DNA from: Agapetus fuscipes | Taxonomy: Eukaryota; Arthropoda; Insecta; Trichoptera; Glossosomatidae | DNA length: 64,000 bases | NCBI GenBank assembly: GCA_951799405.1 | Contig: OX637344.1 | Span: 1,364,001 to 1,428,000 of the forward strand | Reading direction: 5' to 3' | Part shown: piece after piece, positions 63,810-64,000 of the stretch | Numbering within the stretch: the first letter of the stretch is position 1 | Layout: the number at the start of each line of letters is the position of its first letter | Program-made: the position numbers and the translations under genes | The notes under the pieces: generated by a model | Told to the model about the DNA's origin: nothing | The model's database searches: none | Seen by the model: the letters and a program-made list of their open reading frames with translations, nothing else

Positions 63810-64000
63810 ACACGGTGACAGTATAGAACGGCACAGTGACAAAACCACACATGACAAAACGACACAGTGACAAAACGATACCTGACTTTACGACCCATGG
63901 CATAACGACAAAGTGACATAACGGCAAAGTGACAGAAATACACATGACACAACGACACAACAACAGAACGACACATGACCTAACACACATAAAATAACGA
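63810..64000. repeat. Degenerate minisatellite of ACGACAC/AGTGACA words
   Basis: Units of about 10-20 bp (ACGACACAGTGACAAAACG) repeat irregularly to the end of the window, where the array is cut. Confidence 0.75.

Noticed and set aside
63749..63990. Two 75-codon cysteine/valine-rich ORFs
   Set aside because: Translations of the degenerate minisatellite at the window end.

Overview
The window reads as repeat-rich, AT-rich intergenic or intronic DNA from an animal, most likely an arthropod and probably an insect. The basis is jockey- and CR1/L2-type non-LTR retrotransposons, many RTE-like reverse transcriptase tails, tRNA- and 5S-derived SINEs, hAT-type MITEs, and no bacterial gene organisation. 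I found no host protein-coding gene I would defend and no functional tRNA or rRNA gene. Nearly all recognisable sequence is mobile DNA, much of it nested.

There are three main protein-coding blocks. (1) 14260-18580 (minus) is a near-complete non-LTR retrotransposon with an intact PHD-finger ORF1 and an intact 965-residue endonuclease/reverse transcriptase ORF2. (2) 24472-28432 (minus) is a jockey-like element with an intact zinc-knuckle ORF1 and an ORF2 broken by two frameshifts. (3) 47632-48728 (plus) is a 5'-truncated CR1/L2-type reverse transcriptase whose 3' UTR matches the 3' end of SINE family B. Many shorter pieces are the C-terminal tails of at least six other non-LTR families, labelled R, S, T, U, V and W here.

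The short repeats fall into families named here for convenience. SINE A is about 250 bp with a 3' tail of TTAGAT/ATAGATT repeats and more than 25 copies. SINE B has a tRNA-like head, two alternative 3' tails (B1 with an ATT-rich tail, B2 with poly-A) and about 20 copies; three copies carry a 5S rRNA-derived unit in front. SINE C has a tRNA-like head and about 13 copies. SINE H has a tRNA-like B box and poly-A, with 2 copies. DNA-transposon derivatives include four elements with perfect 8-bp target duplications (hAT), a Harbinger-like MITE with a TTA duplication, and MITE families D, E, J, L and O. There are also several long fold-back elements, a 24-bp minisatellite, and a satellite-like array near 43-44.3 kb.

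The insertion history can be read in several places. At 60.6-62.3 kb one MITE E copy holds three independent insertions, each with its own clean target duplication (8, 11 and 13 bp). SINE A copies are inserted into each other, into LINE fragments and into hAT elements. The observations most worth following are the 5S+tRNA composite SINE with interchangeable tails, the LINE-SINE partner pair, a perfect 57-bp hairpin flanked by a 13-bp duplication, and four loci sharing a hammerhead-ribozyme-like core.
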